40,528 nt of DNA from an uncultured Clostridia bacterium. GTDB lineage: Bacteria; Bacillota; Clostridia; Oscillospirales; Oscillospiraceae. Of this stretch, positions 1-7,156 are shown piece after piece. How positions within the stretch are numbered: the stretch's first letter is position 1; each line of letters starts with the position of its first letter. Location: NCBI GenBank assembly GCA_947572235.1, contig CANPBB010000011.1:1-40528 (forward strand). Reading direction: 5' to 3'. A model generated the notes under the pieces. The model was not told where the DNA came from. It did not search any database and saw only the letters and a program-made list of their open reading frames with translations. Made by a program: the position numbers and the translations under genes.

Positions 1-194
1 TCGCTATTTTGTTGATTTAGCTCATCCTTCCCTATTTTTCAAACAAGGCCTATTCTCTTTCTTCCGCCCTACTCCCCGGAACTCAATCCTATTGAACATT
101 TCTGGTCTTGGCCAAAGCGCTTTTTGAGAAAAAACCCTTCCCGCTGTCTCTTCCTTTGATGATGCCCTCTGTACCGCTTTTCAACTGCAGAGGC
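1..194 (+). pseudogene. IS630-family transposase, C-terminal remnant (frameshifted)
   Basis: Frame 1 from about base 55 reads LPPYSPELNPIEHFW. This is the hallmark of IS630/Tc1-type DDE transposases, in which the glutamate of NPIE is the last catalytic acid. That frame stops at 154-156. The expected continuation (SSFDDALCTAFQ) is in frame 2 from about 146, so the gene carries a +1 frameshift. Upstream of base 40 no frame is clean. The remnant is visibly more AT-rich than the genes to its right. Only the C-terminal part lies in the window, so I cannot tell whether the rest of an intact element lies to the left; the frameshift argues it is dead. Confidence 0.72.
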
Positions 195-343
195 TATACA
201 CGACCGGCGAGCAGCAGAAACGGGTGAAAATCCGGGAAATCGAGATCGTCTATAACTTTATTGGTGCGTTGGATTTTGAGGGAGCGCGGGAGCAATCCCA
301 AACTCCCCAAGACAAAAATAATACGAAAGTCGACGCAGCTTAA
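195..343 (+). pseudogene. Possible large serine recombinase C-terminal tail
   Basis: Continuing in the same frame as the end of the transposase remnant, about 49 codons run to a TAA at 341-343. They include the segment IEIVYNFIGALDFEGAREQ. From memory this resembles the C-terminal (DUF4368-type) end of large serine recombinases carried by conjugative transposons of gut Firmicutes. There is no start codon or ribosome binding site of its own. It is best read as a recombinase 3' end abutted to, or interrupted by, the IS630 remnant. The assignment rests on a short motif and is tentative. Confidence 0.4.
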
Positions 344-432
344 CGCCACGCCGACCCTCGCTTAAAATGTTTTCTTATGTCGCCGCCCCACATCCTGCCG
401 GGCTTTTACACACGCTCCACAAGGACCAATTC

Positions 433-1023
433 CTAATTCAGCAAAGCGTCCAGCTCTGCCGCCACCTTCGCCTCGCAGGAGCGCATGGCGAGGATCGTCC
501 GCTCCATCAGCTCCTCCAAGGTCCAGCCGAGGCGCTCCGCACCTTGGCTTATTACATCACGGCTGCACCCGGCGGCGAACTTCTTGTCCTTGAACTTCTT
601 GCGCAGGCTGGAGACCTCCATGTCCATCACACTTTTGCTGGGGCGCATACGGGCCGCCGCGCCGATAAGGCCGGTGAGCTCGTCGGCGGCGAAGAGCACC
701 TTCTCCATCTCGTGCACCGGCTCCACATCACAGCATTCGCCATAGCCGTGGCTGCACACGGCATGGATCAGCTCCTCGCCGCAGCCGCCCTCCCGCATAA
801 GCTCCGGGGCCTTTTTGCAGTGCTCCTCGGGCCACTGCTCAAAGTCGATGTCGTGGAGCAGCCCCGCCAAGGCCCAGAAGTCCGCCTCCTCACCATAGCC
901 CAGCTCCCGGGCGAAGTAGTCCATGACCCCCTCCACTGTCAGCGCGTGCTGGATGTGAAAGGGCTCCTGATTGTAGGCTCTCAGCAGCGCCAAAGCCTTC
1001 TCCCGGCTGATTGTCTCTTGCAT
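433..1023 (-). CDS. HD-domain phosphohydrolase-like protein
   Basis: The 196-residue product has the metal-binding pattern of HD-superfamily hydrolases: a first histidine in HIQHALTVEG (about residues 23-32), the HD pair in LLHDIDFE (about 55-62), a further histidine in SHGYGE (about 90-95) and an aspartate in AADEL (about 112-116). The family hydrolyses phosphomonoesters or phosphodiesters, often nucleotides; the substrate cannot be told from sequence. The protein has no signal peptide or membrane segment and is presumably cytoplasmic. The start at 1023 follows a strong AAAGGAG with 6-7 bases spacing. It lies 82 bases downstream of the ferritin-like gene on the same strand. No clear terminator was seen between its stop and base 343. 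Confidence 0.85.
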   Translation of the reverse strand: MQETISREKALALLRAYNQEPFHIQHALTVEGVMDYFARELGYGEEADFWALAGLLHDIDFEQWPEEHCKKAPELMREGGCGEELIHAVCSHGYGECCDVEPVHEMEKVLFAADELTGLIGAAARMRPSKSVMDMEVSSLRKKFKDKKFAAGCSRDVISQGAERLGWTLEELMERTILAMRSCEAKVAAELDALLN

Positions 1024-1105
1024 AGCCTTCTCCTTTGTTCCTGTATTGTCGCCCTACGGACGCTTTTTCTCTTGGTATTGTAACACACTTCTCCCCCCAT
1101 TGCAA

Positions 1106-1801
1106 TCAGCAAAGGCACATGGAAAGCAGCTGGAGCAGCGCCTTGGCATGGCGCATCTCGTCCTCTCCCATCTCCTTGAAGATCCCCTGCAGGCACACAT
1201 CCCCCGCCGCGTCGGCGGCCCGGAGATAGTTGAAGCCGCTGCACGCCTCCTCATGGTATGCCTGACGGAGGGCGGCACAGTTCCCCCGGCTGTCGGGCAC
1301 GGTAATGCGGCGGTTCAAGGTCATGCACTCCCCGGTAATCAGATAGTACACCGCCTGGAGCTTCTTCAGATGCCCCTCCTCCTCCGCCGCGATCCGGCGC
1401 AGAACACGGGCCGCGTTCTGGCTCCGCATCCGTTTGGACAGCTGTAAGTAAAACTGCCGGTCAGCGGCCTCCCCCTCCGCGAAGCCCCGGATCACATCCA
1501 AAGAGGTCTGGGCCTCAGTACCCATGCAGCAGGGGTCCGCCTCCGCCCCGGGAAGCTGAAGCAGGCCACTGTCCGAAGCGCCGCCCGTCCCCTCCGACGG
1601 TACAGCGGCGCTCCCGCCCATAACCATCCCTCCACCAAGGGAGCCGGTGGCGGTGCCGCCCGACGCCCCGCTGCCGACGCCCTCCATCCGCGCCTGAGGA
1701 TAGGGGTTCAGCTCCGGGGACACCCGCTGCCAAATTCTGTCATAGGCCTGATAGTCGGTACGCAGCGGCACGCACTGACTGGTTTGCTCAATGGTATCCA
1801 T
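1106..1801 (-). CDS. Ferritin-like (rubrerythrin-type) protein
   Basis: This is a 231-residue protein. An N-terminal 30-residue segment precedes a Gly/Ser/Ala-rich, low-complexity linker (about residues 40-80) and a C-terminal helical domain. In that domain, acidic residues and histidines recur as in di-iron ferritin-like proteins: FAEGEAADRQ, AAEEEGHLKK, AYHEEACSGF and EMGEDEMRHAK. These supply the paired E and ExxH ligands. Family members detoxify peroxide or store iron, but no partner is encoded nearby. I chose the ATG at 1801 because AAAGGAGG lies 10 bases upstream; an in-frame ATG at 1840 lacks such a site. The low-complexity linker is unusual for rubrerythrin and suggests a surface, coat or fusion arrangement. 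Confidence 0.72.
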   Translation of the reverse strand: MDTIEQTSQCVPLRTDYQAYDRIWQRVSPELNPYPQARMEGVGSGASGGTATGSLGGGMVMGGSAAVPSEGTGGASDSGLLQLPGAEADPCCMGTEAQTSLDVIRGFAEGEAADRQFYLQLSKRMRSQNAARVLRRIAAEEEGHLKKLQAVYYLITGECMTLNRRITVPDSRGNCAALRQAYHEEACSGFNYLRAADAAGDVCLQGIFKEMGEDEMRHAKALLQLLSMCLC

Positions 1802-1859
1802 CCATAAACCGCCTCCTTTACGGGCTATTCTATGCGCCAAACCGCCTATGTGTGCGTTC

Positions 1860-1888
1860 TTGCATTGTTTTAGTCCCTATGCTATACT
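1860..1888 (+). promoter_or_regulatory. Putative sigma-A promoter for the 1919-2362 gene
   Basis: A -35-like TTGCAT (1860-1865) and a -10 TATACT (1883-1888) are separated by 17 bases. They stand 30 bases before the ATG of the gene at 1919. The prediction is from consensus match only. Confidence 0.6.
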
Positions 1889-1918
1889 TAAACCGATCAG
1901 AACAAGGAGGCTCCACAT

Positions 1919-2362
1919 ATGTTTAAGCCCGGCGTGTATGAATACGGATTGAAAACAGGCGGTCTGGAGGAGAGGGAGATGATTAAAATCTTCGAAAAGG
2001 CCCTCAGCAGGATCGCCGTGGAGATCAACGACTCCCGCATCCCCAAGAAGCGGAAGATGAAAAAGAGCACCGGCCCCTTCGGCTCCCGCGCCCCTAGTGA
2101 GCCGGCGGCGGAATACGACCACATCTACATCTATGGCTACGGCTCCGGCAATCTGTTTTTGCGGCTGTACCCCAACCAAGAGAAGAACGGGCGCATCCGG
2201 TTCCCGGAGGAGGGCGTCACTTGGATTCTGTATGTAAGCATCCTGTCGGATCATCCGCAAAAGATCTCCGAGGACGATCCCATTCAGGAGTTTGGCCCTT
2301 GGGTGATGGAGGAGCTGTTCCGAACCCTCCCCTGCGAAAAGATCCTGCTCAGCCAGCACTGA
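1919..2362 (+). CDS. Unrecognised 147-residue protein
   Basis: I do not recognise this protein. It begins MFKPGVYEYG, has a basic stretch PKKRKMKKS near residues 39-47, and then a region rich in aromatic and beta-branched residues (DHIYIYGYGSGNLFLRLYP, about 62-80). It has no signal peptide, cysteine cluster or membrane helix, so it is probably a small soluble cytoplasmic protein. The start is well supported by AAGGAGG about 7 bases upstream and by a consensus promoter at 1860-1888. It is transcribed as a single gene, divergent from the ferritin-like gene and convergent with the aromatic operon, with which it shares the terminator at 2377-2407. Confidence 0.75.
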   Translation: MFKPGVYEYGLKTGGLEEREMIKIFEKALSRIAVEINDSRIPKKRKMKKSTGPFGSRAPSEPAAEYDHIYIYGYGSGNLFLRLYPNQEKNGRIRFPEEGVTWILYVSILSDHPQKISEDDPIQEFGPWVMEELFRTLPCEKILLSQH

Positions 2363-2376
2363 ACCCTCCAACGAAA

Positions 2377-2407
2377 AGCCCCCGGGAAACTCCGTTTCCC
2401 GGGGGCT
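2377..2407. terminator. Bidirectional intrinsic terminator
   Basis: A perfect 14-bp stem (2377-2390 with 2394-2407) closes a TCC loop. It lies 15 bases after the plus-strand gene and 6 bases after the end of aroQ on the minus strand. On the minus strand it is followed by TTTTCG. It marks the end of the aromatic operon. Confidence 0.85.
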
Positions 2408-2412
2408 CCTAT

Positions 2413-2853
2413 CTACTTGCCCTGCAAATGCCCCACCAAAAACTCCGCGGCCTGCCGGTAGCCGGCAAACCCCTGTCCGGTGATGGTCTTGACGCAGGCG
2501 GCGCGGACATAGGAGTGCTGGCGGAAATCCTCCCGCTCCTCCATCTTGGAGATGTGCACCTCCACCGTGGGCAGGGCCACCGCCTTCACCGCGTCCAAAA
2601 TCGCCACGCTGGTGTGGGTGTACCCGCCGGGATTGAGTATGATCCCATCCATCCCCTCAAAGTACGCCCGCTGGATGGCATCCACCAAGTCCCCCTCGTG
2701 GTTGGACTGGACGCACTCGATCTCCACCCCCAGCTCCCCGGCAAATTCTGCCGCATAGCCCAGCAGCTCCTCATAAGTCCCTTGCCCGTAGACAGCCGGC
2801 TCCCGAATCCCCAACATGTTCAGATTGGACCCGTTCAGCAGCAAAAACTTCAT
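2413..2853 (-). CDS. aroQ: Type II 3-dehydroquinate dehydratase
   Basis: Converts 3-dehydroquinate to 3-dehydroshikimate, step 3 of the shikimate pathway. The 146-residue length is typical of the dodecameric type II enzyme. Diagnostic motifs are LLNGSNLNMLGIREP (residues 4-18), the catalytic tyrosine in AVYG (20-23), ECVQSNHEGDLV (46-57), LNPGGYTHTSVAI (73-85) and VEVHISKMEEREDFR (97-111). The ATG overlaps the stop of the upstream aroE-aroK gene (ATGA), so translation is probably coupled. It is the last gene of the operon. Confidence 0.96.
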   Translation of the reverse strand: MKFLLLNGSNLNMLGIREPAVYGQGTYEELLGYAAEFAGELGVEIECVQSNHEGDLVDAIQRAYFEGMDGIILNPGGYTHTSVAILDAVKAVALPTVEVHISKMEEREDFRQHSYVRAACVKTITGQGFAGYRQAAEFLVGHLQGK

Positions 2854-4088
2854 ATCCGCATCTCCTCCCGTAAATCCCGCATCATAGCCGCCACAGTCTC
2901 CGCCGTGGAGCCGTCATTGCTCACAGTCACATCCGCCGCCCGCTCATAGAAGGGCGCCCGCTCCCGCTCCATCTCCCGCAGGCGCTCCGGTGAGGAGGAC
3001 AGGGGCCTCCCGCGGGTGGCCAGATGGGACACATCCCTTGTAATCCGATAGATCCGCCCATTCTGCCGCAGAAGGGGCAGATTCCGCTCAAAGAGCACCG
3101 CCCCGCCGCCGGTGGCCAAAACGACCCCTGACCGCTTCCCCAGATCGGACAGCACCTCCGTCTCCAGCGCCCGGAACCGCTCCTCGCCATCCTCCGCGAA
3201 AATCTCCGGGATGGACCTCCCCGCCCGACGGACGATCTCCTCATCGGCGTCAACGAAAGGCCGCTCCAGCCGCTGGGCCAAGGCGGCACCCACAGTGCTC
3301 TTGCCGCTGCCGGGCATCCCGATGAGCACCACATTGGTCACCTCCGCCGCTGCCTCCCGAAGCACCGCCTCCATCCGCTCCTCAGGAATCCTCTCCCCGG
3401 TAAACAGCTCACTGGCCCGCCGGGCCTGGGCCACCAGCATAGGCAGCCCCCCGGCGGCGGGGACGCCCAGCGCCTCCGCCTGAAGCAGGAAGGCGGTGCG
3501 CAGCGGATTGTACACCACATCCACCGCCCCCAGCAGCTTAGGGAACCGGCTGAGATCGACAGCCCTCTTCCCATTCTTGGGAAACATCCCCACCGGTGTG
3601 GTGTTCACCACAACCTCCGTCTCCTGCCGCTGGTACACATTCTCATAGTTCAGCTCTCCCGAGCGGGACACCCGCTCCACCGACGCAGCTCCCAAGTCCT
3701 CCGCCGCCTGAAAGGCGGTAAGAGAGGTTCCGCCGCTGCCCAAAATCAGCACATGCCGCCCGGCAAACGTCACTCCGGCCCGCTTGGCTGTCTGACAGAA
3801 CCCATAGTAGTCAGTATTGTCCCCATAGAGGGACCCATCGCTTCGTTTCACAATGGTATTGACGCACCCGATCCGCCGGGCCCCCTCTCCCAGCTCCGCA
3901 CAGAAGGGCATCACCGCTTTCTTATAGGGGATGGTCACATTGATCCCCCGAAAAGGCCTCTCCTCCAAAAATCCCGCCAGCTCCTCCTCCCTCAGCTCCC
4001 GGAGCTGATAATCATACCCCGCCAAAGCGGCATGAATCTGCGGTGAATGACTGTGCCCCAGCCTCGCCCCAATCAGGCCATAATCCAT
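2850..4088 (-). CDS. aroE-aroK: Fused shikimate dehydrogenase - shikimate kinase
   Basis: A single 412-residue chain carries two consecutive shikimate-pathway enzymes. The N-terminal half (about residues 1-250) is AroE, reducing 3-dehydroshikimate with NADPH: GARLGHSHSPQIHAAL at the start, NVTIPYKK with the catalytic lysine near residue 56, GDNTDYYGF with the aspartate near 93, and the nucleotide-binding LILGSGGTS near 114-122. The C-terminal half (about 250-412) is AroK, phosphorylating shikimate with ATP: Walker A GMPGSGKST near 257-265, FVDADEEIVRRAG, and the lid RGRPLSS. The start at 4088 is preceded by GAGAGGAGGG; an in-frame ATG at 4115 overlaps that site and is less likely. It overlaps aroQ by 4 bases. 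AroE-AroK fusions are known in some Clostridia but are not the usual arrangement. Confidence 0.95.
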   Translation of the reverse strand: MDYGLIGARLGHSHSPQIHAALAGYDYQLRELREEELAGFLEERPFRGINVTIPYKKAVMPFCAELGEGARRIGCVNTIVKRSDGSLYGDNTDYYGFCQTAKRAGVTFAGRHVLILGSGGTSLTAFQAAEDLGAASVERVSRSGELNYENVYQRQETEVVVNTTPVGMFPKNGKRAVDLSRFPKLLGAVDVVYNPLRTAFLLQAEALGVPAAGGLPMLVAQARRASELFTGERIPEERMEAVLREAAAEVTNVVLIGMPGSGKSTVGAALAQRLERPFVDADEEIVRRAGRSIPEIFAEDGEERFRALETEVLSDLGKRSGVVLATGGGAVLFERNLPLLRQNGRIYRITRDVSHLATRGRPLSSSPERLREMERERAPFYERAADVTVSNDGSTAETVAAMMRDLREEMRI

Positions 4089-4126
4089 AGCTAAGCTCCC
4101 TCCTCTCTTAATCAATCACGCTGTTT

Positions 4127-4250
4127 GAGTTAGGAGTTAGGCATGAGGTGTTAGGAATAAAGGTGTCCGGCTGACACGGGACGATTTGAAATTTATTCGC
4201 CGCAGGCGAACACCACAACGCCTAACTCCCAACGCAAATCTCACTCCTCC
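4127..4250 (+). repeat. GAGTTAG-bordered intergenic repeat, copy 1 (short form)
   Basis: This fills the gap between pheA and the aroE-aroK ribosome binding site. On the plus strand it starts GAGTTAGGAGTTAGG, contains GTGTCCGGC, CGATTTGAAAT and a TTCGCC-GCA-GGCGAA hairpin, and ends with CCTAACTCC and ACTCCTCC. It shares these landmarks and their order with the copies at 14900, 22203, 24791, 26898 and (inverted) 31244. The pheA stop codon lies inside its right border. Confidence 0.75.
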
Positions 4251-5380
4251 TGATACGCCCCCAAAAACACAAACAGCTCCAGCTCCTGCTCCAGCTCGCA
4301 GAGCAGCTTGCGCACACTGGGATCGTAGATGCTGCCCTCGAAGTCCATGTAGAACATGTAGTGGAAGTCCGCGCCGGAGATGGGACGGGACTCCAGCTTG
4401 GTCATGTTGAGGCCCAAAGCCGAAAACCGGGCCAGCACACGGGTCAGGGAGCCGGGGGTGTGGCCCACCTTGAACATCAGGCTCAGATGATCCGCGCCGG
4501 GGTAGATCTCCGGGTTCTTGGCAATCAGGATGAACCGGGTGTAGTTGTTGTCCGTGTTGTGTACCCCCTGCCGCAGCTCCCGGAGGCCGTACATGGCCGC
4601 GCAGACCGGGCTGGAGATGGCTGCCGCATCAGTGCGGCCGCTCTCGGCCACCAGCTTGGCCGCCATGGCCGTGTTCTCGCAGACAGTGATCTGCACCCCC
4701 GGCAGGGTCTTGAGGAACTCACTGCACTGTCCGATGGCCTGCTCGTGGGAGAAGATCTCCTTGATGCCCCCTAAATCCGCGCCGGGGCAGGCCAACAGGC
4801 TGTGGTTCACATGGAGCTTCACCCCCCGCACAATGTGGAAATCGAAGCTGCGCATCAGGTCGTAGACCCCGTTGACACTGCCGTTGGAGCTGTTCTCAAT
4901 GGGCAGGATGCCATACTGGCACAGCCCCTTCTGCACCGCGGAGAACACCCCCTCCCAAGAGCGGAAGTACATGATGTCCGCGAAGGAGAACACTTTATCG
5001 CAGGCCTGCTGGGCATAGCCCCCCTCCACGCCCTGACAGGCCACCACCGCCTTCTTGGGCAGCATCTGCGGCGTGCTCCGCAGGGCCTCGTCTATCTTCC
5101 CCTCCACTGGGGACGCCTCGGTGATCAGCATACTCTGATAGGATCGGCTGAGATCAAAGAGGGTGCTGAAAAGGATGCGGGCGTAGCTGTCCAGCTCATC
5201 CCCCGCCAAGGCGGAGATCCGGGAGAGGATCTCCCGCTCCCGGCCTTGGTGGACCACGGCCATCCCGTTTTCCTTCTTGTACCGGGCCACCTCCGCGCAG
5301 AGGCCCATTCTTCTGACAAAGAGGTCGGTCATCTGTGTGTCAATGGCGTCAATCTCGCCGCGCAGCTTCTGTAAATCCAT
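4241..5380 (-). CDS. pheA: Bifunctional chorismate mutase - prephenate dehydratase
   Basis: The 379-residue P-protein commits chorismate to phenylalanine. Residues about 1-85 form an AroQ-class chorismate mutase (LRGEIDAIDTQM and VARYKKENGMAVVHQGRERE). Residues about 100-285 are prephenate dehydratase (VACQGVEGGYAQQA, ILPIENSSNGSVNGVYDLM, HEQAIGQC). About 290-379 is an ACT domain carrying GHTPGSLTRVL and the ESRP motif, which mediates feedback inhibition by Phe in this family. I placed the start at 5380 because the upstream AGGGAG is then 7 bases away; ATGs at 5386 and 5413 are less well placed. It overlaps the end of the DUF3786-like gene by 32 bases. Its stop codon falls in a GAGTTAG repeat. 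Confidence 0.95.
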   Translation of the reverse strand: MDLQKLRGEIDAIDTQMTDLFVRRMGLCAEVARYKKENGMAVVHQGREREILSRISALAGDELDSYARILFSTLFDLSRSYQSMLITEASPVEGKIDEALRSTPQMLPKKAVVACQGVEGGYAQQACDKVFSFADIMYFRSWEGVFSAVQKGLCQYGILPIENSSNGSVNGVYDLMRSFDFHIVRGVKLHVNHSLLACPGADLGGIKEIFSHEQAIGQCSEFLKTLPGVQITVCENTAMAAKLVAESGRTDAAAISSPVCAAMYGLRELRQGVHNTDNNYTRFILIAKNPEIYPGADHLSLMFKVGHTPGSLTRVLARFSALGLNMTKLESRPISGADFHYMFYMDFEGSIYDPSVRKLLCELEQELELFVFLGAYQEE

Positions 5381-6017
5381 ATCCATTCTCCCTTTCTGTA
5401 TGCTCCCTCCCATCCCGGTCCAACAGAGCGATGATCCGCTCCATCAGGAACCCGGACAGGTAGTAGACTGTCTCATAGTGGATAATATCCGTAGTATTTT
5501 TATCCCAAAATAGGTTGATTTGGGCGGGAAACTCCTCGTCAGAGCGCCAGTACTGGAAGTACACCGGCAGGAAGGGGAAGGCCATCAGCCGGTACCCCGG
5601 TTCCCCCTTGGGCATCCGAAGGCCGCCCATAGCCTCCAGCACCGCCGGCAGGCGCTCCGGGTCCATCCGCGCCGCCTGCTCTTGGAAGCCCTGAAACAAG
5701 GAGCCGCCATGGACCTGATTCCCCAGCGCCGCTGTGCTCCGCCACTCGCCGGAGAGCTGAACGCCCTCCTTGGAACAGCACATGGCGTCAAAGATGGTCA
5801 GCACCTCATTGAAGCTGCCCCCGTCCTCATAGGCCCCCGTTCCCTCCCGGCGCTCCACCGCCGCCGTCCGCCGATGGACGCGGTACTGGAGGTCCAGAAA
5901 GGGCAGGTAGAGGTAGTCCTCATCGTGCTCCAAGCGGAGCTTCCGAATAATCTCCTCCTGATCATACCCCAAAAACAGCTTCTTGGCATTCTCCGCCTGT
6001 ATCTCATAGTTGTTCAT
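5349..6017 (-). CDS. DUF3786-like protein in the aromatic operon
   Basis: This is a 222-residue soluble protein beginning MNNYEIQAENAKK. It has LEHDEDYLYLPFLDLQYRVH near residues 30-49, GSFNEVLTIFDAMCC near 69-83 and a C-terminal FPFLPVYFQYW plus HYETVYYLSGFLMERIIALL. From memory this resembles the DUF3786 family, whose biochemical role I do not know. The start is the first ATG after a GGGGGCG upstream region; longer in-frame extension runs into palindromic DNA and is unlikely coding. It lies between aroC and pheA and overlaps pheA by 32 bases, so it is translated as part of the operon. A role tied to aromatic or corrinoid metabolism is only a context guess. Confidence 0.7.
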   Translation of the reverse strand: MNNYEIQAENAKKLFLGYDQEEIIRKLRLEHDEDYLYLPFLDLQYRVHRRTAAVERREGTGAYEDGGSFNEVLTIFDAMCCSKEGVQLSGEWRSTAALGNQVHGGSLFQGFQEQAARMDPERLPAVLEAMGGLRMPKGEPGYRLMAFPFLPVYFQYWRSDEEFPAQINLFWDKNTTDIIHYETVYYLSGFLMERIIALLDRDGREHTERENGYGFTEAARRD

Positions 6018-6074
6018 GCAGTCGCCCCCACAAATGTCCCATTTGCGGGCCCCCCTTTTTAATTCTACTTCCTC

Positions 6075-6126
6075 GGCGGGAGTGAATCCCGCCTGCGGCA
6101 AGATTTTTGCTCCGCAAAAATGCTTG
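6075..6126. repeat. Tandem palindromes between aroC and the DUF3786-like gene
   Basis: Two adjacent hairpins are visible: a 7-bp stem GGCGGGA/TCCCGCC (6075-6093), and an 8-bp stem ATTTTTGC-TCC-GCAAAAAT (6103-6121) flanked by CAAG/CTTG. A third palindrome, GGCGGC-TCC-GCCGCC, lies inside the 3' end of aroC. Trinucleotide loops (TCC, GCA, TGC) recur in other palindromes of this window. Confidence 0.7.
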
Positions 6127-6132
6127 GACGCG

Positions 6133-7131
6133 CTACCGCGCAGCGGCGGCTCCGCCGCCCCACACCTCACAGGCCGCCAAGGCCGCCGCCGCCTCGATGA
6201 CTACCACCGCTCGGGGCAGGATACAGGGGTCGTGCCGTCCGTGAATGGCCAGCTTACAGTCCTCCCCAGTGGCCAAATTCACCGAATCCTGCTCCTTGGC
6301 AATAGACGGCGTGGGCCGGATCACCACCTCAAATGTCACCGGCATCCCGTTGGTGATCCCACCATTGACACCTCCGGCGTGGTTGGTCCGTGTCCGGACA
6401 GTCCCTCCATCCATATAAAACGGATCATTGGCCTCGCTGCCCCGCATCCGGGCCAAGGCAAACCCGGCGCCGAAGGCCACCCCCTTCACCGCCGGCACAG
6501 CAAAGAGGTGCCGGGCAAAGATGCCCTCCACATTGCAGTCGATATCCGGCGCCCCCAGTCCCGGGGGAAGGCCGTTGACCACACAGGTGATGGTGCCGCC
6601 CACGCTGTCCTGATCCCTTTTCGCGGCGAGGATCACCGCCTCCAGCTCCTCCGGCGACGGGTCCTTTACCCCCCCCGCCATGGAGATACAGGCGCTGACC
6701 CACACCCCCCGCTCCCGGAGCAGCAGCTTGGCCACCGCCCCGGCGAACACCAGCGGCGCGGTGAGCCGTCCGGAGAAGTGCCCGCCCCCCCGGTAGTCCA
6801 AGCACCCCTTGGAGGCCACGAACCCGGCATAGTCGCCGTGGCTGGGCCGGGGACAGACGCGCAGATCGGCGTAGTCCCCCGACCTGGTGTTGGTATTCTC
6901 TATGACAGCACACAGCGGCGCGCCGGTGGTCCTGCCCTCAAACACCCCGGAGAGAATTCGAGGCACATCCGCCTCCCGCCGGGCGGTACTCAGGGGGCTG
7001 TTCCCCGGCGCCCGCCGGGCCATCTCGGCGGCAATAAACCCCTCGTCCACCGCCAGCCCCGGCGGGACGCCGGTGAGCGTCACCCCGATGGCCGGCCCGT
7101 GGGACTCGCCGAAAATCGTATAACTTAACAT
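6133..7131 (-). CDS. aroC: Chorismate synthase
   Basis: Eliminates phosphate from 5-enolpyruvylshikimate-3-phosphate to give chorismate, using reduced FMN. The 332-residue product opens MLSYTIFGESHGPAIG, the classic FMN-site start. Further motifs are SGVFEGRTTGAP, RPSHGDYAG, YRGGGHFSGRLTAP, DSVGGTI, GGVNGGITNG and a C-terminal RHDPCILPRAV. The ATG at 7131 follows GGGAGGAG by 6 bases; ATG codons further upstream lie in the aroA end and are not used. It starts 25 bases after aroA. The very C-terminus (GGGAAAAR) is encoded by a palindromic repeat and is probably not functional. Confidence 0.97.
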   Translation of the reverse strand: MLSYTIFGESHGPAIGVTLTGVPPGLAVDEGFIAAEMARRAPGNSPLSTARREADVPRILSGVFEGRTTGAPLCAVIENTNTRSGDYADLRVCPRPSHGDYAGFVASKGCLDYRGGGHFSGRLTAPLVFAGAVAKLLLRERGVWVSACISMAGGVKDPSPEELEAVILAAKRDQDSVGGTITCVVNGLPPGLGAPDIDCNVEGIFARHLFAVPAVKGVAFGAGFALARMRGSEANDPFYMDGGTVRTRTNHAGGVNGGITNGMPVTFEVVIRPTPSIAKEQDSVNLATGEDCKLAIHGRHDPCILPRAVVVIEAAAALAACEVWGGGAAAAR

Positions 7132-7156
7132 ACCCGCTCCTCCCATAGATAGTTCT

